Shown: positions 34,292-47,094, counted from the stretch's first letter. The stretch: 64,000 nt of DNA from Cephalopachus bancanus (GCA_027257055.1 JAPVLO010000133.1:6262001-6326000), one strand, 5' to 3'. A program made the numbers and translations. The notes: generated from the sequence alone by a model not told the origin.

Positions 34292-34894
34292 TCAGACTGT
34301 GAGAGTCTCTGCAAAAGTCAGTGTCCATAAAGACTCTCTGCATGAGTAGGCATGTGCTGGTGGGTAAGTGAAAGTCTGTCTGAGAAGACACTCAAGTTCT
34401 TGCACCGGGGTTCTCCTCCAGAGGTAACTACAACCTCCTACCACCCTGAGATGGGAGCCAATGGCGTGCAGGATCACTACTGTTCTTGGGACTCTCTTGA
34501 GATGAATCTTTCGAATACAGCAGTTTCCTGTGCTTGGGACCTGGCCCACACCATCACCTGTGACAGCAAAGTGACTGGTGCCCTGGATTCCATCTGTGGA
34601 GAGAGAAGTTTGGGGAGAGCTGGAGAGGAACCCGCCCTTAGTGAGGAAATGCCGACCCATTTTCTCTGTCCCAGAACCAGGCAGAGACCTGCATTGCTCC
34701 ACCCAGCTCCACCCAGCCTCCAACTTGGGAGCTAAGGTAATCCAATCAAACTCGGAAGGACAGAAGCTCCTCCCCCACACTGGATCAGATACAGACACTG
34801 CGCATCTGAGTAGGAGTCTTAACAGACAGCAAACCAAATGAGTCCAGATTTGAGCCACCCTCCTCTGACAGTAGACCTGTGGCATCTGACCCAC
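34292..34894 (-). CDS. candidate 200-codon antisense ORF in L1-D 5'UTR
   Basis: An uninterrupted 200-codon frame antisense to L1-D, from element position +634 to +32. It starts MGQMPQVYCQRRVAQIW and has no domain I recognise. The sequence is unlike the antisense ORF of L1-C/F, because the 5'UTRs are unrelated. GC-rich DNA has fewer stops, and a 127-codon sense frame overlaps, so chance is possible. Confidence 0.2.
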   Translation of the reverse strand: MGQMPQVYCQRRVAQIWTHLVCCLLRLLLRCAVSVSDPVWGRSFCPSEFDWITLAPKLEAGWSWVEQCRSLPGSGTEKMGRHFLTKGGFLSSSPQTSLSTDGIQGTSHFAVTGDGVGQVPSTGNCCIRKIHLKRVPRTVVILHAIGSHLRVVGGCSYLWRRTPVQELECLLRQTFTYPPAHAYSCRESLWTLTFAETLTV

Positions 34895-35675
34895 TCTGAG
34901 AGCAACTCTATCAGGCTATGTTGAGAGCAGAGGGAAAGGGTTGGAAATCAGAGCTGAAAAGAAGTTGGACTTACAGCAATGACTTCAGAGAGTTTTTTTG
35001 TCTGTTTTGCTCGTTTTTGTTTGTCTGTTTGTTGTTTTAGTTGTTTCTCCCTTTCTGTTTTCAATAACGTTTTCATACTTGATTTGTTTCTGTTATTTTA
35101 TTGCTTTTTTTTAGACTTCCTGTTTGCATATGGGTATTTTTGAAGGAGAATACATCCTTAGGGGCTTTTCTCGGTTTATGTGTTTGTATGATTGTCTATA
35201 TATTTTAGCTTTCTTTTCTACTCTTTTCTGTCTTTGTTTGTGTCTCTTTTCATTTGTTAGTTGGTACGTCTGTTTTCCCTCTTACTCTTCTCTCTCTCCA
35301 CCTACCTCTCATATCCCTCCTTCCTTTATCCATTCTTGTCCTTTTTCTTACCTTATTTTGCTTTCAGGGAGCAAACCTATACTCCCACTGCATGGACAGA
35401 TTGTAAGGCAGTGGGAAGTGGGTTCCAGGGGACCCACACACTTGTCAGTAGATACTGGGTCTACATATAAATTCTAAATCACAACTCCCCTCTCAATTAA
35501 ATCTCAAAACTGCAAAAAGTATGGCCCCCAACCCACAGTCCAGCTTCAGAATTGAACAAAGCCAGAGGATCCACATAAGGAAGACTAGAAGATTGAAGAA
35601 AAGCTATCCCCCATTCCTGAACAACAGAATTAAAGAAGAGGTTATAAAGGGGGGAGGGGAGGAAAATCTACACAA

Positions 35676-36633
35676 ATGAAGAAAAACCAAAGGAAGAATA
35701 TGGGTCTCACACAGACTCCTGGGAGTCTGAGAATACAGACTTTGGAATGCAAACAATGAAGAACCCCCAGAATGACTAGTCTCAAACCACAAACCTAGAT
35801 ATCAAAACATTAATAGAGAGAATAAATAGAATTGAGGAGAGACAAGAGGAAAGAATGAAGAAGTTGATAATTGAGGTAACAGCAATAAAGAATACAGTGA
35901 ATGAAATAAATAACAAACTGATAAGTATGGAAAGCAGAATTAGCCAAGCAGAAAAAAGAATCTCAGAGCTTGAGGATGAAAATATGGAATTAACTAAAAC
36001 TGTCAAAAACACAGAAAAGAAACTTCAGAAGACAGAACAAAATCTTCAAGAGACGAGTGATTATTTCAAGAGGCTGAACCTAAGAGTAATTGGACTTCCT
36101 GAGGCAGAAAGAGAGACAGAGACCACCCTGGAAAAAATATTCCATGAAATTATTCAAGAAAACTTCCCTCATCTCATCAGTGACATGACCATTTAAACAC
36201 AAGAGATTCAGAGAACCCTTGTGAGACAGCAAATGAGAAGACCAACTCCTAGACACGTAGCATAGTAGTTTGCCTACTCAAAATAGGTATAAAAGAAAAA
36301 ATCCTAAAGGCAGCAAGAAGAAAATGTCAGACTACCTACCGGGGAAGACCAATTAGAATAGCAGCAGATTTATCTACAGAAACACTTCGGGCTAGGAGAA
36401 CTTGGAGCCCAATCTTCAAAGTTTTCAAAGATAAACAATTTTAACCAAGAATTACCTACCCAGCTAAGCTAAGCTTCATCAGTAATGGAGAATAAAATCT
36501 TTCCAAGATGTTCAATGCCTAAGAACTTATACTGCCTCCAGACCAGCTACAAGAAACACTTAAGAAAGTATTAAACACAGAAGAAAGAAAGAAAATGACA
36601 ATGCCCTTCACAAGAATGCAAGAAAAAGATTGA
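35676..36633 (+). pseudogene. L1-D ORF1 pseudogene
   Basis: Starts at an ATG after 'cacaa' and reads MKKNQRKNMGLTQT. The coiled-coil and RRM part is open at 35855-36196 (ISQAEKRISELEDENMEL; LRVIGLPEAERETETT). Later blocks (TETLRARRTWSPIFKV-like, about 36380-36430) are frame-shifted. The end is about 36633. ORF1p binds L1 RNA as a trimer; this copy is broken. Confidence 0.8.
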
Positions 36634-36724
36634 AAACACACATAAATCAACCCAAAAATCAAAAGAAAGACAACAAACAGCAACAACAACAAACTCTATA
36701 AGAACCTCATGACACTGATAAACT

Positions 36725-39700
36725 CTCACATTTCAATAATTAGTCTGAATGTGAATGGAGTGAATGGACTAAATGCACCACTGAAAATATATACAATGGC
36801 AAAATGAATAAAATATCATGAGGCAACAATATATTGTCTCCAAGAAACTCATCTCACCAGAAAGGACACTCACAGACTCAAATTAAGAGGTTAGGAAACA
36901 AAATTTCAGGCAAACAGAGCACAGAAGAAAGCAGAAATCATGATCTTAATATCAGACAAAATATCCTTTAAGCTATCAAAAATTTAAAAAGATACAGAAG
37001 GTCACTACATAATGAGAAAAGGTTTGACCCATCAGTAAGAAATACCCATCCTAAACATATATGCACCCAACATGGGAGCACCAACTTTCATTAAACAACT
37101 TCTAAGAAAACTTTAAAAAGATATTGACTCTAACACTATCATAGCTGGGAACTTAAATACTCCGCTCACAACCCTAGACAGATCATCAAGACAAAAAACC
37201 AACAGGGAGATCGGGAACCTCAATGTGACGCTTGACCAAATGCACTTAATTGATACTTATAGAACACTCCACTTAACAGCCACAGAATATGCATTCTACT
37301 CATTACCACATGGAATATACTCTAAGATTGACAACATCCTTGTCCATAAGTCAAGCATAAACAAATTTCATAAGATTGGAATTCTGCCATGCACCTTTTC
37401 AGACCACAGTGGAATAAAAATAAATATCAACAAAGTTCCTCCCAAACCCACAAAGACATGGACACTAAAGAGACATGGATGCTAAACAACTCCTGGGCCA
37501 ACATGGAAATCAAAACAGAGATTAAAAGATACCTGGAAACAAATGAAAATGAATAAACATTTTATCAAAACCTCTGGGATGCCTTGAAATCCGTACTAAG
37601 AGGGAAATTCATATCTCTACAAGCACACATGAAGAAAATGGAAATATCACAAGTTAGTAGTCTCACAAATCACCTAAGGAAGCTGGAAAAGCAAGACCAC
37701 CAAAACCCTAACTTCAACAGAAGGATCCAGATCACCAAAACAAAAAACCAAATTTGGGACATAGAAGACAAAAGGAGAATACAAAAAATCAATGAAAAAA
37801 AGCTGGTTCTTTGAAAGGATAAACAAGATTGATGGTACCTTGCTAAAGTGACAGAGAGAGAGAGAGAGCCTAAATAAGCACAATCAGAAACACAAAAGAT
37901 AAAGTCACAACTGATCCTGAAGAAATACAAAAAATTACTACTATGTACACTTGTATGGAAACAAACTTGAAAACCTAAAGTAAATGGAGGATTTTCTGAC
38001 ATCACACAACCTCCCCCTGGTTGAAACAAGAACAAATTGAGACCCTAAATAGACCAATAACAATCCAGGAAATTGACTATGTCATAAGAAAACTACCTAC
38101 AAAAAAAGCCCCAGACCATATGGCTTTCCAGTAGAATTCTACAAAACATACAAGGAGGAACTGATACCAATCCTATTGAAAGTGTTCCAGGTAACTGAGA
38201 AAGATGGAACTCTCCCTAAATCATTTTATGAAGCCAACATCACATTGATACCCAAACCAGCTAAAGATCCAATGAAGAAAGAGAACAACAGGCCAATATT
38301 CTTGATGAACATAGATGCTAAAATTCTCAACAAGATCCTAGCAAGCTGGATTCAGCAACACATCTCAAAAATCATTCACCACAACCAAGTAGGCTTCATC
38401 TCCAGGATGCAGGGCTGGTTCAATGTTCATAAGACCATAAACATAATTAAATATATCAATACATGTGAAAACAAAAACCACATGATTTTTTTAAAATTAT
38501 AAAGATGTGGGGTACAATTCAGGATTAGGTATACAAACGTTGATTATGCAGATACCCTTGTTGATGAGGTATGCCCCTCCCTCCCCTGGCAGTTTCCCTC
38601 AACTGCCAATCCCATCCCCCTCCCCTGACAGTTTCCCACTACTGCCAATTCTTTTCTTATAGTATTACAATTGTTCAAGGTCTGCTTATGAGTGAGAACA
38701 TATTGTACTCTGTTCTTTTCTTCTGTGATAGATCACTGAGTATGATCGACTCCAAATCCATCCAAGTTGCTGCAAAGTCCATATGTTTGTCTTTCATTAT
38801 GGCTGCATAATATTCCATTGTGCATATGTACCACATTTTTAAAATCCAGTCCAGCTTCGATGGGCAACATGGTTGGTTCCATGTTTTTGCTATTGTGAAT
38901 AGAGCTGCAACAAACATACCTATGCAGGTATCTATTTTGTAGAATGATTTGAGTTCCTCCGGGTATATTCCCAATAGGGGAATTGCTGGATCATGTGGAA
39001 GGTCAATTTCTAGTTCTTTCAGAAATCGTCACACTGTCTTCCAAAGAGGTTGCACTAGTTTGCATTCCCACTAGCAGTGTGGAAGCATTCCTTTTTTCTC
39101 TGCATCCTCGCTGGCATCTGTTGTTGTTTATTTTATTATTGATGGCTATTCTTACTGGGGTTAAGTGGTATCTCAATGTGGTTTTGATTTGCATTTCTCT
39201 GATGATAAGTGAGGCTGAGCACTTTTTCATGTATCTGTTGGATGACCGTGTATCTTCTTTTGAGAAGTGTCTATTCATGTCTTTTGCCAACTTTTTAATG
39301 GGGCTGTTAGGTTTTTTTTCCTTTTGCCATGTTTGAGTCCCTTGTAGATCCTAGATGTTAGGCCTTTGTCAGATATACAGTTTAAAACCACATGATTATA
39401 TTATTAGATGTGGGAAAAGCTTTTGATAAAATCCAGCATACCTTCTTGATAAAAACCCTTGAATATCTAGGCATAGATGGAACATACTTCAAAATAGTGA
39501 GAGCCATCTACAAGAAACCCACAAACAACATACTGATAAACAGATAGAAATTGGAAGCATTTCCCCTGAAAACTGGAAAAAGACAAGGATGCCCACTCTC
39601 AACATAATGCTACTGTTCAACATAATTTTGGAAATCCAGATTAGAGCAATCAGACAAGGGAAGGAGATAAAGGGTATCCAAAGGAAAAGAGGAAGTCAAG

Positions 39701-41290
39701 TTATCCCTCTTTGCAGACACCATGATTCTATACCTCAAAACCTCAAGAGAATCTGTCCAAGTCCTCCTTGTACTGATAAAATGGGACTTTGACAAAGTCT
39801 CAGTGTGTAAAATATATGTGCAAAAGACAGTTGCATTGCTATACACCAATAATAAACAAACAAATCCAAATGAAAGGCACAATCCCATTTACAATAGCCA
39901 CACACACACAAAAATGAAATACCTTGGCATCTTCCTAACCAGAGACATGAAAGACCTTTACAACGAAAGCTACAAAACACTGCTCAGAGAAATCAAAGAT
40001 GACACAAACAAGTGGAAATATATTCCATGCTCATGGATTGGAAGAATCAACATTGTTAAGCTGTCCATCCTACCTAAGGCAATCTACAGATTTAACGCAA
40101 CATCCATTATATTACCAGCAGCATACTTCTCACACCTGGAAACAATATAGGAATTCATATGGAAACATAAATGACCATGAATAGCCAAAGCAATCCTCAG
40201 CAAAAGCAAAGCAAAATGAACAAACAAACAACAAAGCGGGAGGTATCATACTTCCAGACTTTATTATAAAGCTACAATAATCAAATCAGCCTTGTATTGG
40301 TACAAGAATAGGCATATAGACCAATGGAACAGAATAGAGATTTCAGATGCAAAACACCCCAATTTCTTACCCAATTCATCTTTGACAAAGCCTCCACCAC
40401 CAATCCTTAGGGAGAGGAGAACCTATTCAGTAAATGGTGATGGGAAAACTGGCTGGATACATGAAAAAGATTAAAACAAGATCCTACCTATGTACATACA
40501 CAATAATCAACTCTAAACGAATCAAAGACCTAAATGTAAAATGTCAAACTATAAGAACCTTAGAAAACACAGGAGATACCCTTATAGAAATTGGAACTGA
40601 TGACCAATTCTTGATCAAACCCCCAAGTGCCCATGCTGTAAGAGATAAGATAGACAAGTGGGACCTCATTAAACTGACAAGATTCTGCAAAGCCAAAGAA
40701 ACCATCAAGAGAGCAGGGAGACAGCCCACAAACTGGGAAAAAATATTTGCCAACTATATGTCTGACAAAGGCCTAACATCTAGGATCTACAAGGAACTCA
40801 AATGTGCCAAAAAGAAGAAAATAAACAGCCCCATTACAAAGTGGGCAAAATATATGAATAGACATTTCTCAAAAGAAGACATATAAGCAGCCAACAGAAT
40901 CATGAAAAAATGCTTAGCCTCAGTAGTCATCAAAGAAATGAAAATTAAAACTACACTGAGATACCACCTGACTCCAGTCAGGATGGTCATCATCAATAAC
41001 TCAAAAAGCAACAGATGCTGGAGAGGATATGGCAAAAAGGGAACACTTCTACACTGTTGGTGGAAGTGTAAACTAGTACAGCCTCTGTGAAAAACAGTGT
41101 GGTGATTCCTAAAAGGTCTAAAAATTGACCTTCCATATGACCCTGTAATTCCCCTACTGGGAATATACCCTGAAGAAGTCAAATCACTCCATGAAAAAGA
41201 TACCTGCACACGTATGTTTATTGCAGCATTATTCACAATAGTAAGAACATGGAACCAACCATACTGCCCATCAAAAGAGGACTGGATTAA
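36725..41290 (+). pseudogene. L1-D ORF2 pseudogene, split by a nested L1
   Basis: Endonuclease blocks (ISLNVNGVNGLNAPLK near 36740; CTFSDHSGIKI at about 37400), RT start ([17 protein letters not shown], 38245-38295), then a 0.9-kb minus-strand L1 at 38488-39383, then the remaining RT (catalytic box frame-shifted near 39705), and the C-terminal part (open 40434-40886 and 40902-41090, [19 protein letters not shown]). Several frameshifts. Non-functional. Confidence 0.8.
38488..39383 (-). mobile_element. 5'-truncated L1 nested in L1-D ORF2, opposite strand
   Basis: Begins with a T run (tail), then the reversed 3'UTR ('gtggggtacaattcagg') and reversed ORF2 C-terminus, ending at 'tcagatatacagttt'. 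A perfect 14-bp target duplication 'aaaaccacatgatt' flanks it (38474-38487, 39384-39397). Its 3' end is of the L1-D/E type. Confidence 0.95.
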
Positions 41291-41672
41291 GAAAATGTGG
41301 TATATATACATGATGGAATATTACGCAGTCATAAAGAAGGACAAAATCATGAACTTCACAACAACCTGGATGGACTTAGAGTTTATAATACTGGGTGATG
41401 TGTCACAGAAACAAAGAACTGAGTATCACATGTCCTCATTCATAAGCGGACCTTGAACAATTATCATAATACTATAAGAAAAGGATTGGCAGTAGTGGGA
41501 AACTGTCGGGGGTGGGGGAGTAGATGTGGGATTGGCTGTAGTGGGAATCTTCCAGGGGGAGGGGGGCAAGCTTCATCAACAGGGGTACCTGCATAATGAA
41601 CATTTGTACACCTAACCCTGAATTATAACTCACAACTTTAAAATAAAAAAATTAAAAAGAAAAGAGTTTATA

Positions 41673-41985
41673 TTCTGCCGTTGTTTGGTGGAATGTTCTA
41701 TGAATAGCAATTATATCACATTGATTACTAGTATTTTCCAGTTCTACTATATCCTTGCAGATTTTCTGTCCATTAGTCCTATTAATTACTGGAAGAATGA
41801 CTGAAATTATAAATTCAATTTATTGTAATTGTAAATTTGTCTATTTTTCTTTTTTAGTCCATTCAGTGTCTCATGTTCTTTTGCAGCCTGGCTGTTTTCT
41901 GCATACACATTGAAAACTGTGATGTCCTTTTTGGTGGATTGACACTTTTGTCATCAAATAATGTCATTATGTAAGGACATTATAT
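41673..41985 (-). mobile_element. ancient L1 ORF2 fragment, right of L1-D
   Basis: Reversed ORF2 DNA ('gtttggtggaatgttctat', 'gattttctgtccattag') continuing the line broken at 34260. It ends near 'cattatgtaaggacattat'. Confidence 0.65.
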
Positions 41986-41989
41986 TATC

Positions 41990-43322
41990 CCAGCTGATTT
42001 CTATAAGACATACAAGGAGAAGCTGATATCAATCTTATTAAAAATAATCCAGGCAATTGAGAACAATGAAGTTTTCCCTAACTCATTTTATGAAGCTAAC
42101 ATCATATTGATACCCAAATCTGGCAAAGATTCAACAAGAAAAGATAATTACAGGCCAATCTCCCTGATAAGCATGGATGCAAAAATTCCCAACAAGTTTC
42201 TAGCAAATCAGATCCAACAACACATTTCAAGAATCATCCACCATGACCAGGTGGGCTTCTTCCTGGGATACAGGGCTGGTTTCATATTTACAAGACCATA
42301 AATGTAACTCAGCACATTAACAGATGTAGAACCAAGAACCATATAATTATCTCATTAGACACAGAAAAAGCATTTGACAAAATCCAGTATCCCTTCTTGA
42401 TAAAAGCCACAAAACATTTAGGCATAGAAAGAACATTCCTCAAAACAATAAGAGCCATCTATGATAAATCTGTAGCCAACATTTTACTCAATGGGCAGAA
42501 GCTGGAAGCATTCCCCCTAAGAACTAGAACAAGACAAGGATGCCGACTCTCGCCTTTCCTACTTAACATAGTGTTGAAAGCCCTAACCAGAGCAATCAGG
42601 AAATAGAAGTGAATCAGGGGTATCCAAATAGGAAAAGAGGAAGTTAAGCTTCCTCTTTTTGAAGAAAATATGATATACTTCTATACCTAGAAAACCCTAG
42701 AAAGTCTGTCAAAAGCCTCCTCATACTGATAAATGACTTTGGTGGTCTCAGGTTAAAAAAATCAATGTGCAAAAGATGATAACATTTCTATATACCAGCA
42801 ACAAGCAGGTAGAGAACCAAATAAAAAAGCACAATCCCATTCACAATAACCACACAAAAAATGAAATACCTTGGCATCCACCTGACCAGAGAAGTGAAAG
42901 ACCTTTACAATGAGAACTACAAAATGCTGTTCAAAGAAATTAAGATGACACAAACAAATGGGAAAACATCCCATGTTCATGGGTTGGAAGAATCAATGTT
43001 ATCAAGATGTCCATCCTACCCAAGGTAATCTACAGATTCAATGAAATATCCATCAAATTACCAACATAATTTTCCACAGACCTCATAAATGAGACCTGAA
43101 CACTAGTCATATTAGCACAAGGGTGGGATTGGCAGTCACTGGGCACTGCTAGAGAAGGGACGGAGGGGAAAAAGGTGGGGTCCACATGACAACACAAAGG
43201 GTACCTGGTCCACTACCAGGTGAGTGAGGGCCACCTAGAATCTCAAACTTCACCTCTATGCAGCCTACTTATGTAGCAAATCCTCACTGGTACTCCCATC
43301 TCTATAATAAATACATTATAAA
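41990..43322 (+). mobile_element. 5'-truncated L1 with a large internal deletion
   Basis: Starts inside ORF2 RT ('gacatacaaggagaagctg'), reads RT blocks ([12 protein letters not shown] at about 42140; [14 protein letters not shown] at about 42525), then jumps at about 43095 from mid-ORF2 to 3'UTR DNA ('gtgagggccacctagaatc' to 'cccatctctataataaatac'). The ORF2 C-terminal third is missing. 'acattata' at both ends (about 41979 and 43311) is a possible short target duplication. Confidence 0.75.
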
Positions 43323-43329
43323 GAAGGAA

Positions 43330-43521
43330 GTAATAAACAGTAATACTAAAATTACTGGGGTTTGATTCCTATACTCTTAGATGAGTGATAGCTTTTCTTT
43401 GAATTGACAATTGGCAAAATGCCACTAACAGTACAAATATACTTTAGCAAGCAGGTGAAATGAATGTTTTTGGACTTTATTTTAGAACTATTTGTGCTTG
43501 ACAAATGTGTGAAATTTTGTC
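43330..43521. other. unassigned sequence
   Basis: About 190 bp without a recognisable repeat or gene. Confidence 0.3.
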
Positions 43522-43531
43522 CATCTTTTTC

Positions 43532-43829
43532 TTTTTTTTCTTTTTTTTTTTGAGTTGCAGTCTCACTCTGTCACCCAGACTGGAGTGTGGTGGCTGCTCG
43601 CGGCCACCACAGCCTCGACCTGCTGGGCTCCGGCGATCCTTCCGCCTCAGCTTTCCAAGTAGCTGGAACTACAGGCGTGCGCTACCATGCCCAGCTCATT
43701 TTTAATTTATTGTGGAGATGAGGTCTCGCCAAGTTGCCCAGGTGAGTCTCGAACCCGCGGGCTCAGGCAATCCACTCACCTCGGCCTCCCAAAGCACTGG
43801 GATTACAGGCTGAGCCAGCGAGCCTGGCT
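43532..43829 (-). mobile_element. Alu dimer, younger type
   Basis: Both arms intact ('gtctcgaacccgcgggctc', 'cctgctgggctccggcg'). A target duplication 'catctttttc' / 'catcttttc' lies at 43522-43531 and 43830-43838. Confidence 0.92.
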
Positions 43830-43839
43830 CATCTTTTCA

Positions 43840-44188
43840 AAAAATTAACTTGATTTTATTGATGTTTTGTTTTGCTTCTATTTTGTTTATTTCTGCTTTG
43901 ATCTTTATTATTTCTTTCCTTGCAATAATTTTGGTTTTAGTTTGTTCTTGTTTTTCTAATACCTTGAGATGCAACATTAAGTGATTTATTTGAGATAAAT
44001 CATGTTATATAGTTCACTGAGAAGGTTACACTTCATCTTCATTCCTGAAAGATATTTTTGTTTGGTATAGAATTCTGGATTGAGAGTCATTCTCTTCCAG
44101 CAGTTAAAAAAAATACTTTGCTCCTGTCTTCTAACCCGTATCATTTTTTATGATGATTTCACTGTTATTGAAATTGTTTTTCTACTAT
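43840..44188 (-). mobile_element. ancient L1 fragment, left of L1-E
   Basis: Reversed old L1 text ('tgatctttattatttc', 'agaattctggattgagag'). The same orientation and type resume at 48660, so L1-E landed in it. Confidence 0.55.
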
Positions 44189-45390
44189 AGACCTAGAAAA
44201 AACAATACAGGAATTTATATGGAAACATAAATGACCAAGAATAGCCAAAACAATCCTCAGAAAAAAAAAAAAAAAAAAAGCAGGAGGTATCACACTCCCA
44301 GACTTTAAAGTATATTATAAAGCTACAATAATCAAAACAGCCTGGTATTGGTACAAGAACAGGCATATAGACCAATGGAATAGAATTGAGATTCCAGAAA
44401 CAAAACCTCAATTTCTCAACCAATGCATCATCAACAAAGCCTCCACCAACCACTACTGGGGAGAGGAGAACCTATTCAGTAAATAGTGCTGGGAAAACTG
44501 GCTGACCACATGCAGAAGATTAAAACAGGACCCTTACCTATCCCCATACACAAAAATTAACTCTAAATGGATCACAGACCTAAATGCAAAACCTCTAACT
44601 GTAAGAATCTTAGAAAATGCAGGAGACACTCTTATGGAAGTTGGAACTGGCAACCAATTCCTGATCAAAACCCGAGGTGTCCAGGCCATAAGAGATAAGA
44701 TAGACAAGTGGGACCTCATTAAACTGACAAGCTTCTGCAAAGCCAAAGAAACCATCAAGAGAGCAGGGAGACAGCCCACAGACTGGGAAAAAATATTTGC
44801 CAACTCCGTGTCTGACAAAGGCCTAACATCAAGGATCTACAAGGAACTCAAATGTGCTGAAAAGAGAAAAAATCAAAAACCCCATTACAAGGTGGGCTAA
44901 AGATATGAATAGACACTTCACAAAAGAAGACATAAAAGCAGCCAACAGATATATAAAAAAATGTTCAGCCTCACTAGTCATCAAGGAAATTCAAATTAAA
45001 ACTGCACTGAGATACCACCAGTCAGAATGACCATCATCAATAACTCAAAAAATAACAGATGCTGTAGAGGATGCAGCAAAAAGAGAGCACTTCTACACTG
45101 TTGGTGGGAGTGCAAACTAGTTCAGCCTCTGTGGAAATCAGTGTGGTGATTCCATATGACCCCACAATTCCCCAACTGGGAATATACCCGGAATAACTCA
45201 GGTATCTCTATAAAAAAGATACCTGCACATGTATGTTTATTGTGGCATTGTTCACAATAGCAAAAACATGGAACCAACCGTGTTGCCCATCAAAAGAGGA
45301 ATGGATTTAAAAAAAATGTGGTGCAGACACAGCAACAAGTGGGGTTCTGTTTGGAAGTGTGGAGTAAGAAGTTTTCTGGGTTCTGCATAA

Positions 45391-45576
<186 letters not shown>

Positions 45577-45665
45577 AACCTGGAAATTCAGAAGAATGTC
45601 TTCTCTTATAACTTGAATTTTCCCTGTTAATGTTTCTCACTGCTGTGTAGCTTTGGTTTTGCATA

Positions 45666-46015
45666 CAGTAGTCTCCCCTTATCCTAGGGGGATACATTCC
45701 AGGACCCCCAGTGGATGCCCAAAAACTTGGATAGTACCAAACCCTTTATACACTATGTTTTTCCTATGCGTACATACCTATGGTAAAGTTTAATTTATAA
45801 ATTAGGCACAGTAAGAGATTAACAGCATTAACTAATAAAATAGAACAATTATAGCAATATACTGTAATAAAAGTTATGTGAATATGCTTGGTTCTTCTCT
45901 GTTTCTCTTTCTCTCAAAATATCTTATTTTACTATATGCATCTATTTTCAGACCATGGTTGACTGTGGGTAACTGAAAGCAGAAAATGTGAGACTGTGGG
46001 TAGGGGGGACTACTG
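45666..46015. mobile_element. Tigger-type MITE (MER8-like) inside the POLR2K 3' part
   Basis: Terminal inverted repeats 'cagtagtctcccc' and 'ggggggactactg' with TA duplicated on each side (45664-45665, 46016-46017). The body has 'aggcacagtaagagattaac' and 'ggttgactgtgggtaactg'. Removing it joins 'ttttgcata' to 'ttacgaatatacc' of the POLR2K-like 3'UTR. The MER8 name is from memory. Confidence 0.85.
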
Positions 46016-46184
46016 TATTACGAATATACCTATATACATATAATTTCAGTTTATTTCATTTTAAAAATAGTGTATTTCGGTATCTTAATGTTTTGTATAA
46101 TAAATTTTTTTGTTCAATTGCATGACTCATGTATATGTAGTCTGACACATAATAAATGTTAACATTGCTTCCCCTAGCCACTTT

Positions 46185-46492
46185 GGTTTTTTTGTTTGTT
46201 TTTTGGGTTGGAGACTCACTCTGTTGCCTAGGCTGAAGTGTGGTGGCATGCTCACGGCCACCACAGCCTCGACCTTTGGGGCTCAGATGATCTTTCCACC
46301 TCAACCTTCCAGGTGGATGGAACCGTGGGCATGTGCCACTACGCCCAGCTAATTTTTTGCTTTATTGTGGAGATGGGGTCTTGACCATCTCCCAGCTGCC
46401 CAGGCTGCTCTTGAACCCCTGAATTTAGGCAATCCTCTTGCCTCAGCCTTCCAAAGTGCTTGGATTATCGGCATGAGCCACCGTGTCTGGCA
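46185..46492 (-). mobile_element. Alu dimer in the retrocopy 3' part
   Basis: Reversed Alu from 'ggttggagactcactctg' to 'gcatgagccaccgtgtctgg'. Target duplication 'cctagccacttt' / 'cctagccatacttt' (46173-46184, 46493-46506), differing by a 2-base gap. Confidence 0.88.
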
Positions 46493-46523
46493 CCTAGCCA
46501 TACTTTAATCAAAAGCTGGAATC

Positions 46524-46704
46524 GAAAAGCATTTGACCTTAAGTAGCCATTCGTCATTGCTTTGTTAAGACATGGTCTGATCATGTGGCTCCTTGAGCCA
46601 TGGTTGCCATGTTTCCCAGCCTGGTTCCCTCCCCTACCTTGGGGAGGTGAATCTACTCTCTATTCTAATTTACTTTCTAAATAAACTATATTTTCCAATT
46701 AAAA
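46524..46704 (+). mobile_element. 181-bp retrocopy of an unidentified transcript 3' end
   Basis: A perfect 13-bp duplication 'aaaagctggaatc' (46511-46523, 46705-46717) encloses DNA ending 'tttctaaataaactatat' and an A run. The AATAAA signal sits about 20 bases before the tail. It is neither Alu nor L1. It looks like the 5'-truncated 3' end of a polyadenylated RNA whose source I do not recognise. Confidence 0.85.
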
Positions 46705-46785
46705 AAAAGCTGGAATCATCTGCATTCCTGTTAAGAATGCAGGTTTTTAGAACCCTTTGAAGATCTGATTAAATAAGTTTCTTGG

Positions 46786-47082
46786 TCAAATGTGGTGGCT
46801 CATGCCTGTAACTCCAGCACTTTGGGAGGCTGAGGCAGGACGATTGCTTGAGCCCTGGAGTTTGAGACCAGCCTGGGCAACATGGTGAGACCTTGTCTTT
46901 ACAAAAAAATTTAGAAATTGGCCGGGAGTGGTGGTGTGCACCTGTGGTCCCAGCGACTCGGGAGACTGAGGCAGAAGGGTTGCTTGAGAGTAGAAGATCG
47001 AGGCTGTGGTGAGCCATGACTGCTACTGCAATCCATCTTGGGTGACAAAGTGGGACTAACTCAAAAGCAAATAGGTAAATAA
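46786..47082 (+). mobile_element. Alu dimer, older type
   Basis: 'tcaaatgtggtggctcatg' start, 'gcctgggcaacatggtgag', and a degraded tail 'caaaagcaaataggtaaat'. Target duplication 'aagtttcttgg' / 'aaggtttcttgg' (46775-46785, 47083-47094). Confidence 0.88.
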
Positions 47083-47094
47083 AAGGTTTCTTGG

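Larger units (their letters stand above)
34261..41658 (+). mobile_element. L1-D: full-length older L1 with a nested minus-strand L1
   Basis: 5'UTR 34261-35675, ORF1 35676-36633, ORF2 from about 36725 to about 41290, then a 3'UTR ending 'ctgaattataactcac' and an A-rich tail. A 14-bp target duplication 'gaaaagagtttgta' / 'gaaaagagtttata' (34247-34260, 41659-41672; one mismatch) frames it. Removing the nested 0.9-kb L1 at 38488 leaves about 6.5 kb, normal for an intact-length L1. It belongs to an older subfamily than L1-C/F, judged by its 5'UTR and 3' end. Confidence 0.9.
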
